NCBI GenBank assembly: GCA_002951815.1
Contig: CP019454.1
Location: 248,001-312,000, forward strand
Length of the DNA stretch: 64,000 nt
Origin: Sulfobacillus thermotolerans
GTDB lineage: Bacteria; Bacillota; Sulfobacillia; Sulfobacillales; Sulfobacillaceae
Direction of reading: 5' to 3'
Shown here: in pieces, positions 17,535-25,954 of the stretch
Position numbering within the stretch: position 1 is the stretch's first letter
Layout of the letters: each line of letters begins with the position of its first letter
The notes under the pieces: generated by a model
Databases searched by the model: none
What the model was told of the DNA's origin: nothing
Seen by the model: the letters and a program-made list of their open reading frames with translations, nothing else
Made by a program: the position numbers and the translations under genes

Positions 17535-18005
17535 GTGGTATTCGAGAGTCCCTCCAAGGGACGGTTGACGCTCGAGAGTATGTACGGCGAAATTTTGAGT
17601 TATATCGCTGAGGCCCCCAATGCGCGCTACAAACTGATTATTGGTTCCGATTCCCACACCCGCCATGAGACCGTTTTTGTGACGGCTGTCGTCATACACC
17701 GCATGGGCAAAGGGGGGCGGTACTTTTTTAATAAATCCCACCGTCGCGCTATTAAAAGCTTGCGTCAAAAAATTATGTACGAGACCTCTTTAAGCCTGAA
17801 TGTGGCAGCTCAACTGACAGGGCTTTTGGAAAAGTCTGGTCTTCCCGATCTCGATGTGGAAATCCATATTGACGTGGGTCAGCAAGGCGACACCAAGGAA
17901 TTGATTCGCGAGATTGTAGGAATGGTAACGGGCAGTGGCTACCATGCGGCCATTAAGCCCTATTCCTTTGGTGCCTCTAAAGTCGCTGACAAGTATACGA
18001 AATAG
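17535..18005 (+). CDS. YkuK-family RNase H-like protein (DUF458)
   Basis: A protein of 156 residues. IIGSDSHTRHETVFVTAVVIH is the first acidic strand of the RNase H-like fold, and VEIHIDVGQQGDTKELIREIVGMVTGSGY gives the second acidic region; these match the YkuK/DUF458 family, of unknown function. GTG at 17535 is preferred because GAGGTGG lies 6-7 nt upstream; the longer TTG form overlaps rsmA. It occupies the position where B. subtilis has yabG. It ends before the tandem veg promoters. Confidence 0.75.
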   Translation: MVFESPSKGRLTLESMYGEILSYIAEAPNARYKLIIGSDSHTRHETVFVTAVVIHRMGKGGRYFFNKSHRRAIKSLRQKIMYETSLSLNVAAQLTGLLEKSGLPDLDVEIHIDVGQQGDTKELIREIVGMVTGSGYHAAIKPYSFGASKVADKYTK

Positions 18006-18045
18006 CGAAGGCGACAAAAAGTTTACGGCATAGCCAAATTTTCTC

Positions 18046-18075
18046 TTGACCATGGCTAGATAGAGTTGGTAGAAT
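18046..18075 (+). promoter_or_regulatory. veg promoter, distal
   Basis: TTGACC (18046-18051) and TAGAAT (18070-18075) with an 18-bp spacer, in front of veg, whose promoter in B. subtilis is also strong. Confidence 0.6.
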
Positions 18076-18087
18076 AGTTATCTTTAC

Positions 18088-18116
18088 TTGACACGCGAAG
18101 AAATAAATGTTAGGAT
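18088..18116 (+). promoter_or_regulatory. veg promoter, proximal
   Basis: A perfect TTGACA (18088-18093) and TAGGAT (18111-18116) with a 17-bp spacer, giving a tandem arrangement with the distal promoter. The transcript would start about 18123, 35 nt before the veg start codon. Confidence 0.6.
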
Positions 18117-18157
18117 ATCTTTGTTGCCCTTCATCAGTTGAGGAAGGAAGTGAGCGC

Positions 18158-18421
18158 GTGGCGGCAAAAAGCGTCCTCGAAGATATAAAAAAGGAACTCG
18201 ACTCTCATGTGGGAGAAAAGATTCGTGTAAAGGCCAATAAAGGCCGCAAGAAGGTTGACGAAAAGGAAGGGATTTTAGAAAAAACCTACCCCCATATCTT
18301 TATCGTCAAGATCGAAGAGGAACACCTTTCCGAACGAGGTGAACGGCGCGTGTCGTATTCGTATACGGACGTGTTAACCGAAACGGTAGAGCTTATACTT
18401 CCTGAATCTCTGTCCAATTAA
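18158..18421 (+). CDS. veg: Veg family protein
   Basis: A small basic protein of 87 residues, highly conserved in Firmicutes; in B. subtilis it stimulates biofilm gene expression. The core KSVLEDIKKELDSHVGEKIR followed by VKANKGRKK is nearly identical to the family signature, and EGILEKTYPHIFIVKI and RVSYSYTDVLTETVEL follow. GTG at 18158 has AGGAAGGAAG upstream; the longer in-frame ATG overlaps the promoter and is rejected. It has its own tandem promoters and a rho-independent terminator at 18488-18515. Confidence 0.95.
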   Translation: MAAKSVLEDIKKELDSHVGEKIRVKANKGRKKVDEKEGILEKTYPHIFIVKIEEEHLSERGERRVSYSYTDVLTETVELILPESLSN

Positions 18422-18487
18422 TCAAGTTTTGGGGTCTCCGTGACGAGACCAAATTTTCGCATAGAAATTTGTTGGGCTGAACACAAT

Positions 18488-18515
18488 AGAGAACGCCTTG
18501 AGGCGTTCTCTTTTT
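18488..18515 (+). terminator. veg terminator, overlapping the cyanophycinase leader
   Basis: A 10-bp perfect stem, AGAGAACGCC (18488-18497) with GGCGTTCTCT (18502-18511), a TTGA loop and a run of five T (18511-18515). A second smaller hairpin, GGTCTC/GAGACC (18433-18438 with 18445-18450), lies upstream. Confidence 0.8.
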
Positions 18516-18520
18516 ATGTT

Positions 18521-19381
18521 TTGCGATGGGGGGAGACCTTTATTGGTCCGTTACTAATTATCGGCGGAAAAGAAGACAAGAGAACGACACCAGACGTTCT
18601 CTTGACCCTGACAGATTTGGTACGAGAAGTTGAGCGACCGAAGCGCATTGGCGTCGTGACAACGGCATCCACAATGGGGGAAGACGCCTATGCGACGTAC
18701 CAACACGCCTTTAGTGCATTAGGGGTCCACGATGTGGTGCCATTTCTTATCAGTTCCCGCCTTCAAGCCCACAGTCATGAGTGGTCCACGCGCCTTGAAA
18801 GGTGTGCCGCGGTTTTCTTTGTGGGAGGCGATCAGTTGCGGATTACAAGCCTTTTAGGGGGCACGGCCTTTCACCAAGCGTTACGGGGCCAGTGGGACAA
18901 GGGCTTAATTATTGCAGGCACATCAGCGGGTGCTTCCATGATGTCGTCGACCATGATTGTGGAAGGATTCGCCCAAGCCCCGCCGTCCCGTGCTGTGGTG
19001 CGTATGGCGGCGGGAATGGGGTTGTGGGATAACGTGGTGATTGATCAGCATTTTACCCAGCGCGGGCGTATCGGCCGTCTGCTTGCGGCGGTAGCTCAAA
19101 ATCCTGCTGTGTTGGGCGTAGGCATTGATGAGGATACCGCTTTGTTGGTCGATCTGAATACCCAAAACATGACGGTCTACGGCTCGCAAAATGTCACGAT
19201 TCTTGACGGGCGGTTTGTGGAAGAGACCAATGTGCAAGAATCAGGGCCCACGCAAGCCCTGACTCTGACTCATGTGCGGCTGCATGTGTTGGCGCAAGGG
19301 TATGGCCTTCACCTTAGTTCCCGGCAGCCATTTGCGCACCGGGCCGGACATCTGCAGGAGGAGGAACGCGGTGAAGATTGA
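18521..19381 (+). CDS. cphB: cyanophycinase
   Basis: A serine exopeptidase (S51) that cleaves cyanophycin, the Asp-Arg storage polymer, into beta-Asp-Arg dipeptides. LLIIGGKEDKR opens the domain, AVFFVGGDQLRI follows, GTSAGASMM holds the nucleophilic serine and VIDQHFTQRGRIGRL the His/Arg region. The reading frame is open from GTG 18440, but that span contains the veg terminator, so a later start is likely: TTG 18521 (used here, 286 residues, poor site) or ATT 18542, which has GGGGGGAG at ideal spacing and would give a non-standard initiator. It overlaps the start of cphA by 11 nt, so the two form an operon. The cph pair is an insertion between veg and ispE. Confidence 0.88.
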   Translation: MRWGETFIGPLLIIGGKEDKRTTPDVLLTLTDLVREVERPKRIGVVTTASTMGEDAYATYQHAFSALGVHDVVPFLISSRLQAHSHEWSTRLERCAAVFFVGGDQLRITSLLGGTAFHQALRGQWDKGLIIAGTSAGASMMSSTMIVEGFAQAPPSRAVVRMAAGMGLWDNVVIDQHFTQRGRIGRLLAAVAQNPAVLGVGIDEDTALLVDLNTQNMTVYGSQNVTILDGRFVEETNVQESGPTQALTLTHVRLHVLAQGYGLHLSSRQPFAHRAGHLQEEERGED

Positions 19382-22007
19382 ACAACTGAGATTTTATGAC
19401 GGGCCCAATCGCCATACGCTGCATAGTGCCATAGAGGCGATTGTGCAACTCGGCGGGTATGGAGAGTATCCGACGAACCATCGTCCGGATTTTACCCAAC
19501 GATTGCTGCGTCTAGCACCCGGATTGCAAGACCATGTCTGTTCGAAAGGATACCCAGGCGGGTTTGTGGACCGGCTTCATGAAGGCACTTATCTGGGCCA
19601 TGTGGTGGAGCATTTAGCCTTAGAGTTGCTGTTTCTTGCGGGAGAGGATGGGCATTACGGAAAGACGCGGCAAATTACTGGAACGGACCTTGTTCGTATT
19701 GTCTTTGAAAGTGGAACCCAGCCAGGCGGAGCTGAGGCTTTGAGCGCTGCGGTCCACATCATACGCGCTTTATGGGACGACAGGACTGGGGATGATGATC
19801 TGGCCATGCAAGTGACCAGTGTGGTCGAGGCCATTCGTGGCTTTCAGTTTGGACCGTCGACGCAAGCCATTATTGAGGCAGCGCGAGCGCGAGACATTCC
19901 GGTGAAGCGTCTTAATGATGCGAACTATCTGCGGTTAGGGCTCGGCGCCGCTCAACGGCGGGTGATGGCCGCGATGACGGACCAGACCTCTGTCATCGCG
20001 GCAGATGTGTGTCAAGATAAAGGGTTAACGAAGCAGTTGCTCGGTCGCCAAGGCATTCCGGTACCCGTTGGCTATGTGGTGAACTCTTGGCAACAGGCTA
20101 GGGAGGCAGCGGCCCATTTAGGGTATCCCTTGGTGGTTAAACCCAATGCTGGACAACAGGGCCGGGGCGTGACAACGGGCGTCCGTTCGGAAGAGGAACT
20201 GCATAAGGCGTTTGATTGGGCTCAGCAAGAACAGAGCCAGGTATTGATTGAAGAACAGATATCTGGGGCTCCCTACCGCGTATTGGTGGTGCACGACCGC
20301 GTGGTGGCCGCAAGTTTGCGTCGCCCGCCCATGGTCGAAGGCGACGGCATCCATACGATTTCTTTTCTGCTAGAAGAGGCCAATCGCGATCCGCGGCGGC
20401 GCGCTGAGCACTTAGGACCCTTGAGCTTTATTGGGGAAGATGAGGGGTTATGGACGGCGTTGGCGCATCAAGATCTTACATTGCAATCCATTCCTGCGGC
20501 GGGACAAGTCGTATTGCTACGTGAAACGGCGAATTTGTCTAGCGGAGGGGACGCCTGTGATGTGACAGACGAGTTAGGCGCGGAGTTCCAGGAGGATATC
20601 GTGCGAGCTGTACGGGCGATAGGGCTGGATGTGGCTGGAGTGGACGTTATAGCAGACGATATTCAAAAACCTTTAACGGCTACGGGCGGACGGGTCATTG
20701 AAATTAATGCGGCACCCGGATTAAGAATGCATCTCTATCCCTCTCAAGGGGCGCCTAGGGCCGTGGGCGAGGCGATTGTCGATGCCCTATTTAAGGGCCA
20801 TGATGGACGTATTCCCGTGTGCGCTGTAACCGGCACCAACGGGAAAACCACAGTGACGCGTATGCTGGCTCATATTTGGCGGCAGACCGGAAAAATTGTG
20901 GGTGTTACGACGACGGATGGGATTATGATTGGCGATCGCCAGATTCAGTCGGGCGATTTAACTGGTCCTTGGTCAGCCGATGTCGTGTTGGGCGACAAGA
21001 CGACGGAAGTGGCGATATTGGAAACGGCCCGCGGGGGCATGGCTCGGTATGGACTGGGCTTTCATGATTGCGACGTTGCCGTTGTGACGAACATTGGGGC
21101 GGATCATCTCGGTCAGGATGACATTGACACGCTAGACGATCTCACCCACTTAAAAGCTTTGATCGTGGACGTGACCAGACCCACAGGCGCTTGCGTGCTG
21201 AATGCGGATGACCTTCGGGTGGCGTCGATGGTGCATAGGACGAAGGCACGTATCGTCTGGTTTTCTTTGCGTGAGGATAATCCGATTGTCCTGGACCATT
21301 TGGCATCGGGAGGGGAAGCAGTGGTGTTGAGCCGGGGGTTTTTGGTCTACCGCCACGGCGCCCAGGCGCGGCGCATTATTGGCGGACGCGCGTTGCCAGC
21401 GAGTTGGCGAGGACGTGTGACTTTCAACGTGCAAAATGCCATGGCCGCTGCCGCTGCCGCTTTAGCCATGGGACTGGAGCCGGCATTTATTGGGCGCAGC
21501 CTCGCTTCCTTTGATGTGGGCCAGGAGCGGCAAAATCCGGGACGTTTGGAGTTGATGCAGGGGGAGATGGTGGATGTCCTATTGGATTATGCCCACAATC
21601 AACCGGCATTGGCGGCACTGGGCGATGTCGTACGTGCTTTAGGATACCCTCATGTGACGACAGTTTTGGGGCTACCAGGAGACCGCCGCAACCAAGACCT
21701 CATGCACGCGGTCCAAGAAGCGCAAAATTTCTCCGATTATCTGGTCATCCGAGAAGATGAAGATTTGAGGGGGCGTAGGCCGGGAGAGATGGCGCAATTA
21801 ATGGTCGAAACGTTACAGAACGACCATATCTCCGCAAATCAATGGACGGTGGTATTGAATGAAGCGGAGGCTGTCAAGCAAGCAGTGACCATGGCTCCGT
21901 CAGGCAGCCTGGTGGTCGCCTTGTTTGAGCATTATGAAGGGGCCCGGCAAGCGGCTCTCGAGGCGTTAGGCACGAGAGCTCAGGAATCGGTCAAATCATT
22001 GGCGTGA
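19371..22007 (+). CDS. cphA: cyanophycin synthetase
   Basis: Polymerises aspartate and arginine into cyanophycin using two ATP-dependent ligase centres. It has 878 residues, the family length. The N-terminal domain is followed by an ATP-grasp region (LGYPLVVKPNAGQQGRGVTT, about residues 250-270; VDVIADD and VIEINAAPGLRMH downstream) and a Mur-ligase-like half starting at VTGTNGKTTVTRM (about residue 485), with NIGADHLGQDD and LDYAHNQPALAAL. GTG at 19371 has GGAGGAGG upstream. It overlaps cphB and is followed by ispE with overlapping stop. Cyanophycin genes in a Firmicute imply nitrogen storage; the polymer itself cannot be confirmed from DNA. Confidence 0.95.
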   Translation: MKIEQLRFYDGPNRHTLHSAIEAIVQLGGYGEYPTNHRPDFTQRLLRLAPGLQDHVCSKGYPGGFVDRLHEGTYLGHVVEHLALELLFLAGEDGHYGKTRQITGTDLVRIVFESGTQPGGAEALSAAVHIIRALWDDRTGDDDLAMQVTSVVEAIRGFQFGPSTQAIIEAARARDIPVKRLNDANYLRLGLGAAQRRVMAAMTDQTSVIAADVCQDKGLTKQLLGRQGIPVPVGYVVNSWQQAREAAAHLGYPLVVKPNAGQQGRGVTTGVRSEEELHKAFDWAQQEQSQVLIEEQISGAPYRVLVVHDRVVAASLRRPPMVEGDGIHTISFLLEEANRDPRRRAEHLGPLSFIGEDEGLWTALAHQDLTLQSIPAAGQVVLLRETANLSSGGDACDVTDELGAEFQEDIVRAVRAIGLDVAGVDVIADDIQKPLTATGGRVIEINAAPGLRMHLYPSQGAPRAVGEAIVDALFKGHDGRIPVCAVTGTNGKTTVTRMLAHIWRQTGKIVGVTTTDGIMIGDRQIQSGDLTGPWSADVVLGDKTTEVAILETARGGMARYGLGFHDCDVAVVTNIGADHLGQDDIDTLDDLTHLKALIVDVTRPTGACVLNADDLRVASMVHRTKARIVWFSLREDNPIVLDHLASGGEAVVLSRGFLVYRHGAQARRIIGGRALPASWRGRVTFNVQNAMAAAAAALAMGLEPAFIGRSLASFDVGQERQNPGRLELMQGEMVDVLLDYAHNQPALAALGDVVRALGYPHVTTVLGLPGDRRNQDLMHAVQEAQNFSDYLVIREDEDLRGRRPGEMAQLMVETLQNDHISANQWTVVLNEAEAVKQAVTMAPSGSLVVALFEHYEGARQAALEALGTRAQESVKSLA

Positions 22008-22069
22008 CAATCCTTGGCGCGGTCATCTTTAGCTCGTGGGCACTTTGGTGTAAGATACTCCCAGTACGC

Positions 22070-22963
22070 GTGAGGGAGGGGACGGCCACGCCGCGAAGTA
22101 GTTGGCGGCTTCGAGCCAATGCCAAGATTAATTTAGGACTATGGGTGGGGCCCCGTGACGCACGGGGCTATCATCCTGTGCGCACGCTGATGCAGACCAT
22201 TGGACTTGCGGATACCATAGACATTGAATTGGCTGACCACTATCATCTTCAAGCGCCCAAGATTACCGGCGATCCTGAGGGTAATTTAATCACGAAAGCC
22301 TACCGGATGGGCCAACAGTATGCTCCCGGTCAGGTTCCTTCTGTGGCCGTCGTGTGCCGCAAGCATATTCCAACAGGAGCGGGGCTTGGGGGTGGGAGTG
22401 CCGATGCGGCGGCGATGCTGCGCTGGATTCACGAGGTCGCACCACAAACCCATTTGGCTGGAGAAGCCGCTCAGTTAGGTATGGATGTGCCGTTTCTTCT
22501 CGAGGGAGGTACGGCCATCGCGGAGGGATATGGCGAGCAGGTGCGGTTTTTGCCGGCGTTGCCGACCTGGGGCGTGTTGCTCGCATTCCCGAATGTCAGT
22601 ATCTCAACGGCCCGCGCTTACCAAGCATTCGACGAATTGCCGGCAGCAAACGATGGAAGCGACAACGATCCGGAGCTGTGGGTTCGGGCCCTGCGCCAAG
22701 ATGCGCCAGTACCGGCATTTTACAATGCCTTAGAGCGCGCGGCATGGGCTGTCGAGCCAGCAGTGCATGCGTTCAAAGAACGATTGCAGCAACTGACGGG
22801 CTTAATCTGGACGTTGTCGGGCAGTGGGTCGGCGTATTTCACCTTGCATCGGGATCTAGAGTTGTTGCAGCGTGCACATCGCACTTTGCGCAAGCATGGC
22901 ATACCATGGACACAAGTGACGCAGTTTGCGCCGGCTGTGCCGGTAAAGGAGTGGACATCATGA
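22070..22963 (+). CDS. ispE: 4-diphosphocytidyl-2-C-methyl-D-erythritol kinase
   Basis: Fourth step of the MEP isoprenoid pathway; a GHMP kinase. RANAKINLGLWVGPRDARGYHPV (about residues 15-37) and the ATP loop IPTGAGLGGGSADAAAML (about 101-118) are clear, and LSGSGSAYF is the C-terminal GHMP motif. The start is uncertain: the frame is open from GTG 22004, overlapping cphA; GTG 22070 gives 297 residues, close to the usual length, but lacks a strong ribosome-binding site, and GGGAGGGG lies just after it. It overlaps the next gene by ATGA. Confidence 0.88.
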   Translation: MREGTATPRSSWRLRANAKINLGLWVGPRDARGYHPVRTLMQTIGLADTIDIELADHYHLQAPKITGDPEGNLITKAYRMGQQYAPGQVPSVAVVCRKHIPTGAGLGGGSADAAAMLRWIHEVAPQTHLAGEAAQLGMDVPFLLEGGTAIAEGYGEQVRFLPALPTWGVLLAFPNVSISTARAYQAFDELPAANDGSDNDPELWVRALRQDAPVPAFYNALERAAWAVEPAVHAFKERLQQLTGLIWTLSGSGSAYFTLHRDLELLQRAHRTLRKHGIPWTQVTQFAPAVPVKEWTS

Positions 22964-23730
22964 ATCAGCGTCCGGCAATTGTGCTAGCAGGACAACGCAA
23001 CGATGGTCGACTGGCCAGCTTATCTGCCTTTCAATGGGAGGCAGAAATCAGGGTGGGTGGTCGCGCTCTGGTGGAATACGTCGTGGACGCTTTGCGACAA
23101 TCGGGCCGCATTGCGCCGATTGTTGTGGTAGGACCCTCGTCGTTGCCACTGCACGATGTAATCTGGGCGCCTGTCCATGATGAAATGTTCGCTAATGTCA
23201 TTAGCGGCTTGGATTGTGTGGGGGACGGACCGGTTTTAATCGCGACGGCAGACGTGCCGTTTTTAACGCCTGAGGCGGTCAGCGCTTTTGTCGACGCGGC
23301 GGACGACCACTACGACGTGGTCTATCCTATCATCGAAAAATCCTTAGTAGAGGCACGGTTTCCGCAAACGCAAAGGACCTATGTGCGACTAGTGGATGGC
23401 ACCTTTACAGGGGGGAATATCTTCATGGTCCGTAAAGAAGCGGTATTGCGAAGCCGTACGGCTGTAACCGAATTGCTGGAACATCGCAAATCCCCCAGGC
23501 GTTTAGCGGGAGATATCGGTTTAGGAATTTTGGTGAAGTGGTTAATCGGCCGCTTAGGCATCGAAGACGCACAAAAGCGGGTGGCGCAGTTGTTAGGGAT
23601 TAAGGGGCAAGCATTAATCTTTGATTATCCTGAAGTGGGTGTCGATGTTGACAAACCCCAGGACTGGGAAATGGCAGACCGCCTCTTGGGCAATGGGCAG
23701 AGCGCTCCGGCCTCAGTGCAACAGCCATAA
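22960..23730 (+). CDS. nucleotidyltransferase-family protein, MobA-like fold
   Basis: A protein of 256 residues that begins MNQRPAIVLAGQRNDGRLAS, where MobA and GlmU types have LAGGxSxRxG, so the signature loop is altered. VLIATADVPFLTPEAV is the family's metal-binding D-x-P region, and DVVYPIIEK and GGNIFMV follow. GVDVDKPQDWEMA near the C terminus is typical of NTP transferases. It starts in the ispE stop (ATGA) with AAAGGAGTGG upstream and precedes purR by 16 nt, so ispE, this gene, purR and ilvA look like one operon. Substrate unknown; the fold assignment is fairly safe. Confidence 0.75.
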   Translation: MNQRPAIVLAGQRNDGRLASLSAFQWEAEIRVGGRALVEYVVDALRQSGRIAPIVVVGPSSLPLHDVIWAPVHDEMFANVISGLDCVGDGPVLIATADVPFLTPEAVSAFVDAADDHYDVVYPIIEKSLVEARFPQTQRTYVRLVDGTFTGGNIFMVRKEAVLRSRTAVTELLEHRKSPRRLAGDIGLGILVKWLIGRLGIEDAQKRVAQLLGIKGQALIFDYPEVGVDVDKPQDWEMADRLLGNGQSAPASVQQP

Positions 23731-23746
23731 GAGCCAAGGAGAGATT

Positions 23747-24631
23747 ATGCGAGAGGGAGACACAACGACGGATATTAAGGCATCAGGGCGGATACAGGTC
23801 CGGTACAAACGGCTTTTAGCCCTGACGAGCTATTTGTTCACACATCCTCATACACAGTGGAGTCTTACGGAACTGAGTGCGGCTTTGCACGTAGCAAAGT
23901 CAACGCTGTCCGAGGACTTATTATTTATTAAAGGCATTTTAGAAGAGACGGGGCAAGGAACTGTGGTGACTCATGTGGGAGCGCAAGGGGGCGTCATGTT
24001 TGTGCCGGCCCTCGACCGAGTGCGGGCATCAGAAACCTTAGCGGCATGGACGGCGCGGTTAACAGAGCCAGACCGATTGACCGCCGATGGATTTCTCTAT
24101 ATGACCGATTTGCTTTTCGAACCCCGGATGATAGAGCCCATGGGAGAGCTGTTGGCCTTTCCATTCCGCCAGCAAAAAGTGGATGTGGTGGCGACAGTGG
24201 AAACCAAGGGCATTCCGTTGGCGATGGCGTGTGCCAAAGCCCTAGGCACGGACGTGGTGTTGATTCGGCGTGATAGCCGCTTGTCGGAGGGGTCGGCGGT
24301 CTCTATCAACTACCTGTCCGGGTCTTCGCGGCGTATTCAATCGATGTCACTGGCCAGGCGGGCTCTCGGGCGAGAGAGTCGGGTGCTGTTTGTGGACGAT
24401 TTTATGAAAGCCGGGGGAACGGCACGCGCGGCAGCAGATCTCTTAGGGGAATTTGGGGCGCAGGTCGTGGGGGCGGGAGTTTTAGTCGCCACGAGGGAAC
24501 CGACGCATAAACTGATTGGAAAGTTTTGGAGCCTTTTAGAATGGGATGAGACTCTGTCCACGGTCGTTCCCAGCGTATGGGCAAAGGACTTATGCGCAGA
24601 AAGAAAGGGAGACACTGATGACCGACATTGA
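23747..24631 (+). CDS. purR: pur operon repressor
   Basis: Represses purine synthesis genes and is relieved by PRPP. It has 294 residues: an N-terminal winged helix (RYKRLLALTSYLFTHPHTQW, KSTLSEDLLFIK) and a C-terminal phosphoribosyltransferase-like domain with the PRPP motif VLFVDDFMKAGGTARA (about residues 214-229) and a preceding GIPLAMACAKALG. ATG at 23747 has CCAAGGAGAG upstream. As in B. subtilis it lies downstream of ispE and upstream of spoVG, although yabJ is replaced by ilvA. Confidence 0.93.
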   Translation: MREGDTTTDIKASGRIQVRYKRLLALTSYLFTHPHTQWSLTELSAALHVAKSTLSEDLLFIKGILEETGQGTVVTHVGAQGGVMFVPALDRVRASETLAAWTARLTEPDRLTADGFLYMTDLLFEPRMIEPMGELLAFPFRQQKVDVVATVETKGIPLAMACAKALGTDVVLIRRDSRLSEGSAVSINYLSGSSRRIQSMSLARRALGRESRVLFVDDFMKAGGTARAAADLLGEFGAQVVGAGVLVATREPTHKLIGKFWSLLEWDETLSTVVPSVWAKDLCAERKGDTDDRH

Positions 24632-25841
24632 TAGTATTACCCTCGAAAGCGTCCGCCAAGCGGCCCAAGCCTTACAAGGCGTGACGGTCGTGACCCCTTT
24701 GCAGGAGTCGGTGTACATTAATGATTTGCTTGGGGCCCGGGTATTTTTCAAACTCGAAAACTTACAGCGAACGGGGTCGTTCAAGCTCCGCGGGGCGTAT
24801 AACCGGTTGCGCCAATTAACCCCAGAAGAACTCAAAAGAGGCGTGATCGCCGCATCGGCCGGCAATCATGCCCAGGGTGTGGCATTGGCAGCGGGGCTGG
24901 TGGGAACGACATCGAGAATCTATATGCCCGAAGGCGCATCTCTCACCAAAATTGAGGCCACGCGAAATTATGGCGCGGAGATTTGTCTGTTTGGGGAAAC
25001 CTTTGATGATGCCTATCAAGAAGCTTTGCGGGTGTCTGAGGCGACGGGGCGCATTATGGTTCCCGCCTTTAACGATCCCATGATTATTGCCGGGCAAGGC
25101 ACTGTGGCGCTGGAAATGCTCGATGAACGGCCCAACTTGGACGTCTTGGTGGTGCCGGTCGGTGGTGGGGGATTAATTGGCGGTATCGCGATGGCGGCCA
25201 AGGCTCAAAACTGCCGTGTCAAAGTCATTGGGGTGCAAACAGAATCTGTGCCCGCAATGGCCCAATCGCGCAAGGCGGGGCGGCTTGTTCCTGCCAGCAA
25301 TGGTCGGACGATAGCGGACGGGATTGCCGTGAAAACCCCTGGCGATTTGACCTATGCTTTGGTCGAGCGTTACGTTGACGACATTGTCACCGTGTCCGAG
25401 CAGGAGATCTCTCGTGCGATTCTCATTTTTTTGGAACGCAGTAAACTTGTCGTGGAAGGGGCTGGAGCCGTCGGCTTGGCCGCCATGCTAGCGGGCAAGA
25501 TCCCCCTAGGGATGGGAACCGTGGGTGTGGTGGTGAGTGGCGGCAACATTGATGTGACGCTGCTCAACCGGATCATTGAGAAAGGCCTCGTGGAAGAAGG
25601 GCGTCAAGTCCACTTGAAAACTACCGTAGGAGATCGTCCGGGACAATTGGCGAAGGTACTACGGCGGGTGGCGGAATTGCATGCCAATGTCATTCGGGTT
25701 GAGCATGAAAGGTGGAGTCCTACGCTATCTCCCGCGGAAGTGGCCATTCAAATGGTGCTGGAGACAAGAAACCGTGAACATGTTCAGGAAATTGTCGAGA
25801 ATTTGCGGATAGATGGATATAATGTGTCGATTCAGAGCTGA
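24618..25841 (+). CDS. ilvA: threonine ammonia-lyase
   Basis: PLP enzyme converting threonine to 2-oxobutanoate and ammonia, first step toward isoleucine. It has 407 residues. NLQRTGSFKLRGAYN holds the PLP lysine (about residue 57), SAGNHAQGVA and VPVGGGGLIGGIA (the phosphate-binding glycines, about 184-194) follow, and a C-terminal ACT domain begins near VHLKTTVGDRPGQLAKVLR. The short form with one ACT domain resembles the catabolic or YgeX/TdcB-like group, so feedback control by isoleucine is possible but not certain. ATG at 24618 overlaps the end of purR with AAAGGGAG upstream. It occupies the yabJ position in the Bacillus order; RidA/YabJ works on the product of this enzyme, an interesting replacement. 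Confidence 0.9.
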   Translation: MTDIDSITLESVRQAAQALQGVTVVTPLQESVYINDLLGARVFFKLENLQRTGSFKLRGAYNRLRQLTPEELKRGVIAASAGNHAQGVALAAGLVGTTSRIYMPEGASLTKIEATRNYGAEICLFGETFDDAYQEALRVSEATGRIMVPAFNDPMIIAGQGTVALEMLDERPNLDVLVVPVGGGGLIGGIAMAAKAQNCRVKVIGVQTESVPAMAQSRKAGRLVPASNGRTIADGIAVKTPGDLTYALVERYVDDIVTVSEQEISRAILIFLERSKLVVEGAGAVGLAAMLAGKIPLGMGTVGVVVSGGNIDVTLLNRIIEKGLVEEGRQVHLKTTVGDRPGQLAKVLRRVAELHANVIRVEHERWSPTLSPAEVAIQMVLETRNREHVQEIVENLRIDGYNVSIQS

Positions 25842-25876
25842 CGGAGTGAATATATATACTAAATTTTTGAAAATAT

Positions 25877-25904
25877 GAAGGAATTCTCTGTGTCTATGGC
25901 GAAT
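25877..25904 (+). promoter_or_regulatory. sigma-H promoter of spoVG
   Basis: GAAGGAATT (25877-25885) matches the sigma-H -35 consensus RnAGGAWWW at every position, and GGCGAAT (25898-25904) matches the -10 RnnGAAT, with a 12-bp spacer. An A+T-rich stretch (25853-25876) lies just upstream, like the AbrB-binding AT box of B. subtilis spoVG. Confidence 0.85.
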
Positions 25905-25954
25905 ACAGTACTTCCGGACAACCGGGCCACCCATAGGCATAAGGAGGATTCAGC

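Noticed and set aside
22354-22959. Long N-terminal extension of the nucleotidyltransferase frame
   Set aside because: It lies wholly antiphase inside ispE and lacks a ribosome-binding site; the ATG at 22960 has AAAGGAGTGG.
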